Source: MKRK01 sp001896915
GTDB taxonomy: Bacteria; Bacillota; Clostridia; Oscillospirales; Acutalibacteraceae
Assembly (NCBI GenBank): GCA_937973935.1
Contig: CALJJF010000124.1
Coordinates: 1 to 35,619 of the forward strand
Direction of reading: 5' to 3'
DNA: 35,619 nucleotides
Position numbers and translations under genes: made by a program. Position 1 is the stretch's first letter, and every line of letters begins with the position of its first letter. Shown one piece after another: positions 33,833 through 35,619 of this stretch. The notes beneath the pieces were generated by a model. The model did not search any database. It was not told where the DNA came from and saw only the letters and a list, made by a program, of their open reading frames with translations.

Positions 33833-33945
33833 ATGCCATACAAGCGACGTCAACTCACGTCTGCTCCTATGGATTCCGTGGCATGGTAACCACCACTTAA
33901 GGCCGGGGTAACGCTGGAAACAGCGTATACCTGCGGCCTTTTTTT
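33833..33945 (+). ncRNA. Structured RNA upstream of the sigma-like gene
   Basis: A 113-nt stretch without a gene folds well on paper. ATGCCA (33833-33838) pairs with TGGCAT (33879-33884) around an inner hairpin (AGC-GACGT / ACGTC-GCT at 33843-33865), followed by the strong terminator hairpin at 33899-33945. It could be a small RNA or a leader controlling the genes to the right. No known family was recognised. Confidence 0.45.
33899..33945 (+). terminator. Strong terminator hairpin with GAAA tetraloop
   Basis: AAGGCCG pairs with CGGCCTT, GGTA with TACC, and the apex ACGCTG-GAAA-CAGCGT is a perfect 6-bp stem; a run of seven T residues follows. It ends transcription from the regulator/zinc-ribbon genes or attenuates the sigma-like gene 57 bp downstream. 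Confidence 0.8.
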
Positions 33946-34002
33946 ATTGCGTCGATTGGTTCTCCTGTTTCCAGCACCCCAAGGAAAAGGAGATGTCAAA
34001 TA

Positions 34003-34488
34003 ATGAAAACCAATCACAGTTCAGAAGCAAATCATCAAAGGTACATTGAAATCGAGGGTCAGCAAATCCCAGTTACAGAAGAGGTCTACCGCGCTTACAA
34101 GCGCCCGGCGTGGGCGGAACACAAACGCAAAGAACGGGAAAAACGCTGCATCAGCGAAAACGGAAGCCGTTGCAACAAAGACTGCAGTAAGTGTGACAAA
34201 CAGCGGACAGGCAGTGTCCTCTCACTGGACAAATTCACAGAGGATGGGTTTGAAATTGCCGAACCCATTGACCTTGCTGAATTGGTAGCGGACAAGCTGC
34301 TCCTCAAAGAGCTGTATGCCGCTTTGGATGAACTCGACCCGGACAACCGCAGAATTATGGAGCTATTCAGTATCGGTAAGTCTGAGCGTGAAATCGCAGC
34401 GGATATCGGGCTTTCGCAAAAAGCCATTAATAAAAGGAAAACAAAGTTATTTTCACAGCTTCGAGAACACCTTAAAGATTTTATTTGA
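34003..34488 (+). CDS. Sigma-70 region-4-like protein of a phage or mobile element
   Basis: A 161-residue protein. The C-terminal half (about 100-161) is a sigma-70 region 4 helix-turn-helix, with ELYAALDELDPDNRRIMELF and then SEREIAADIGLSQKAINKRK. The N-terminal part has a basic, Arg/Lys-rich stretch and a cluster of four cysteines in CISENGSRCNKDCSKCDK that may bind zinc. No region 2 is present, so it is not a full sigma factor; proteins like this are common in clostridial prophages and may steer transcription of later genes. The ATG has AAAAGGAGATG upstream. Confidence 0.85.
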   Translation: MKTNHSSEANHQRYIEIEGQQIPVTEEVYRAYKRPAWAEHKRKEREKRCISENGSRCNKDCSKCDKQRTGSVLSLDKFTEDGFEIAEPIDLAELVADKLLLKELYAALDELDPDNRRIMELFSIGKSEREIAADIGLSQKAINKRKTKLFSQLREHLKDFI

Positions 34489-34617
34489 TTTTGGTACTCA
34501 AAATGCCCTCTGGTGTCCTGTGGATATCAGAGGGCAACACCAAAAAAGAATTTTAAACTTGGTACTCAAACTTCCATCTTCTGTCCTGTGGATGGTGAGG
34601 GAGATAAACGGCCCTCA
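34489..34617 (+). ncRNA. Tandem RNA motif, two copies 68 nt apart
   Basis: Two copies share TTGGTACTCAAA (34491 and 34559) and TGTCCTGTGGAT (34514 and 34582), each pair exactly 68 nt apart. In copy one TTTTGGT/ACCAAAA (34489-34495, 34539-34545) closes an inner perfect 8-bp stem GCCCTCTG/CAGAGGGC, with TCCTGTGGAT in the loop. Copy two has CCATC/GATGG around the same loop and an alternative hairpin TGAGGG/CCCTCA (34596-34617) just before the ribosome binding site at 34621. It is likely a cis-regulatory leader; it could be the published DUF2800 RNA motif, since a DUF2800 gene lies downstream. Confidence 0.6.
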
Positions 34618-34633
34618 GAACGGAGGTTCAAAA

Positions 34634-34807
34634 ATGCAGACACAGAAAAAACAAAACGACACTGAAATTCGTGATTGCGGGATAGACGAGGAACTGGCAG
34701 ATGTCCTCACTGCAATCAGTGTGGTGTCAAAACGACTCGCCCGAAAGCTGACGATGCTTTCACGGCAGGAGAAAGCAAAAAAGGAAGGAGGAAAAACGGA
34801 TGAGTAA
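34634..34807 (+). CDS. Small phage-type hypothetical protein
   Basis: A 57-residue, highly charged, helical protein rich in Lys, Glu and Asp. CGGAGG lies 8 nt before the ATG, directly after the tandem RNA motif. Its end overlaps the next gene by 8 nt. No recognised domain. It is likely the first gene of the phage-like replication block. Confidence 0.65.
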   Translation: MQTQKKQNDTEIRDCGIDEELADVLTAISVVSKRLARKLTMLSRQEKAKKEGGKTDE

Positions 34808-35132
34808 GATAAGTGAACTTTCCCTTGCGGTATCGGAACTGAAGCGTTGTGGTGAAGCACTAATTGGAATATCAGAATCACTGTCTGACTTTTTTAGTGG
34901 CAGTGGTGGATTCGAAGTAGCTGAACAACCACAGCAGCAAGTTTCAGCCCCGGAAGAAAAGCCAATCACCCTTGAAGCAGTCAGAGCCGTTCTTGCGGAA
35001 AAGAGCCGCGCCGGTCATACCGCAGAGGTTCGTGTGCTGCTTGAGAAGCACGGTGCCGGAAAGCTGTCGGAAATCGACCCTTCAAAATATTCGGCATTGC
35101 TGGCTGAAGCCGAGGTGCTGGGAAATGGGTAA
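34800..35132 (+). CDS. Phage-type hypothetical protein
   Basis: A 110-residue protein. The first 35 residues form a helical segment ending in SLSDFFSGSGG. A linker rich in Gln, Ala and Pro follows, and the C-terminal half (ITLEAVRAVLAEKSRAGHT, VRVLLEKHGAGKLSEIDP) looks like a small SAP/HeH-like or Lsr2-tail-like nucleic-acid-binding helix-loop module seen in phage proteins. Overlaps at both ends (8 nt) show it belongs to an operon with its neighbours. Function unknown. Confidence 0.75.
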   Translation: MSKISELSLAVSELKRCGEALIGISESLSDFFSGSGGFEVAEQPQQQVSAPEEKPITLEAVRAVLAEKSRAGHTAEVRVLLEKHGAGKLSEIDPSKYSALLAEAEVLGNG

Positions 35133-35619
35133 ACACGCTCTCCTCTCGGCTTCCGCGTCACACAGGTGGCTGAATTGTCCTCCTTCCGTAAGGCTCTGCG
35201 AGAGTTACGAGGACAAAGGCAGTGACTATGCCGCTGAAGGAACGGACGCACACACTCTCTGTGAGTATAAGCTGAAAACTGCTCTCGGCATTGATGCAAA
35301 AGACCCCACCATCAGCCTCACCTACTACAACGAGGAAATGGAGGATTGTGCAAATGGTTATGCCGCCTACATCCTTGAACTGGTTGAATCGGCAAAGCAG
35401 AATTGCGCCGACCCAGTTATCCTCATCGAGCAAAGGCTGGACTTCTCAAGGTATGTTGAGGGCGGTTTCGGCACCGGCGACTGCGTGGTCATCTCAGACG
35501 GTACGCTCCACATCGTGGATTATAAACATGGGCAGGGTGTTCTGGTGGAAGCAGAGAACAATCCGCAGATGAAACTGTATGCGCTGGGCGCCTTGGAAAT
35601 CTTTGATGGTATCTACGAC
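35125..35619 (+). CDS. DUF2800 protein (PD-(D/E)XK-like), cut by the window edge
   Basis: The first 165 residues of a phage-type protein. HALLSASASHRWLNCPPSVR at the N-terminus, EGTDAHTLCEYKL and the core GGFGTGDCVVISDGTLHIVDYKHGQG (cited here as GTGDCVV and HIVDYKHGQG) match DUF2800, related to RecB/Cas4-like PD-(D/E)XK nucleases; D in GTGDCVV and D/K in VDYKHG would be metal and catalytic residues. In clostridial prophages this gene begins a block with DUF2815 and a DNA polymerase. The ATG lies within the end of the previous gene, an 8-nt overlap. The frame is open to the last base, so the gene continues outside. Confidence 0.9.
   Translation, partial: MGKHALLSASASHRWLNCPPSVRLCESYEDKGSDYAAEGTDAHTLCEYKLKTALGIDAKDPTISLTYYNEEMEDCANGYAAYILELVESAKQNCADPVILIEQRLDFSRYVEGGFGTGDCVVISDGTLHIVDYKHGQGVLVEAENNPQMKLYALGALEIFDGIYD

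Overview
The window looks like the chromosome of a spore-forming Clostridia (Firmicutes). The main clues are an alpha/beta-type small acid-soluble spore protein at 11.8 kb, AGGAGG-type ribosome binding sites, moderate GC content and many families typical of that class. No tRNA, rRNA, CRISPR array, integrase or transposase was recognised.

Region 1 (1-11.7 kb) is ordinary chromosome. It starts with a PAS/GGDEF signalling gene that is cut by the window edge and broken by a one-base frameshift. Next come two genes of the carboxynorspermidine route to polyamines. A long plus-strand zinc-uptake operon follows: two complete ABC importers (lipoprotein, ATPase, permease, twice) arranged around a Fur/Zur-type regulator, with a small Cys-loop membrane protein, an accessory lipoprotein and probably a DUF3842 gene.

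Region 2 (11.7-18.8 kb) starts with the spore protein gene. It continues with a run of mostly single minus-strand accessory genes: a protein of unknown function, a RelA/SpoT-type alarmone synthetase, an AraC/GyrI-like regulator, a TPR-Arr rifamycin ADP-ribosyltransferase, DUF2200, a GNAT acetyltransferase, DUF1697 and a cytidine-deaminase-like enzyme. Decayed gene remnants lie between them (an FG-GAP repeat fragment and a zinc-ribbon/DUF1801-like pseudogene). At 18.93-19.03 kb there are three short palindromic repeats spaced 41-42 bp apart, which may mark a border or binding array.

Region 3 (19.1-32.1 kb, minus strand) is the most interesting part. It appears to be one multi-gene defence operon read leftwards from a sigma-A-like promoter at about 32.1 kb. 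The order is a small Xre regulator, a C5-cytosine DNA methyltransferase, a DpnII-like type II restriction endonuclease, a ParB-like protein, an SNF2-type helicase, a DUF3883 (PD-(D/E)XK-like) protein, and a 1529-residue protein with an Hsp90/sacsin-like ATPase domain at the N-terminus and a second DUF3883 domain at the C-terminus. A truncated MmcQ/YjbR stub follows, and then a membrane-anchored coiled-coil protein. Most junctions overlap or are under 50 bp apart. The core is a methylase-nuclease pair. The helicase, ParB, ATPase and second-nuclease genes make it more than a simple type II system, and I cannot match the full set to a named system.

Region 4 (32.2 kb to the end, plus strand) looks like the early region of a prophage or related element. 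It has an Xre repressor with a palindromic operator over its own -10, an ImmA/IrrE peptidase, a zinc-ribbon protein, a strongly structured RNA, a sigma-70 region-4-like protein, a tandem 68-nt RNA motif, two small phage-type proteins and the start of a DUF2800 nuclease-like gene. The defence operon therefore sits back to back with the lysogeny-type regulators of this element and may be its cargo.
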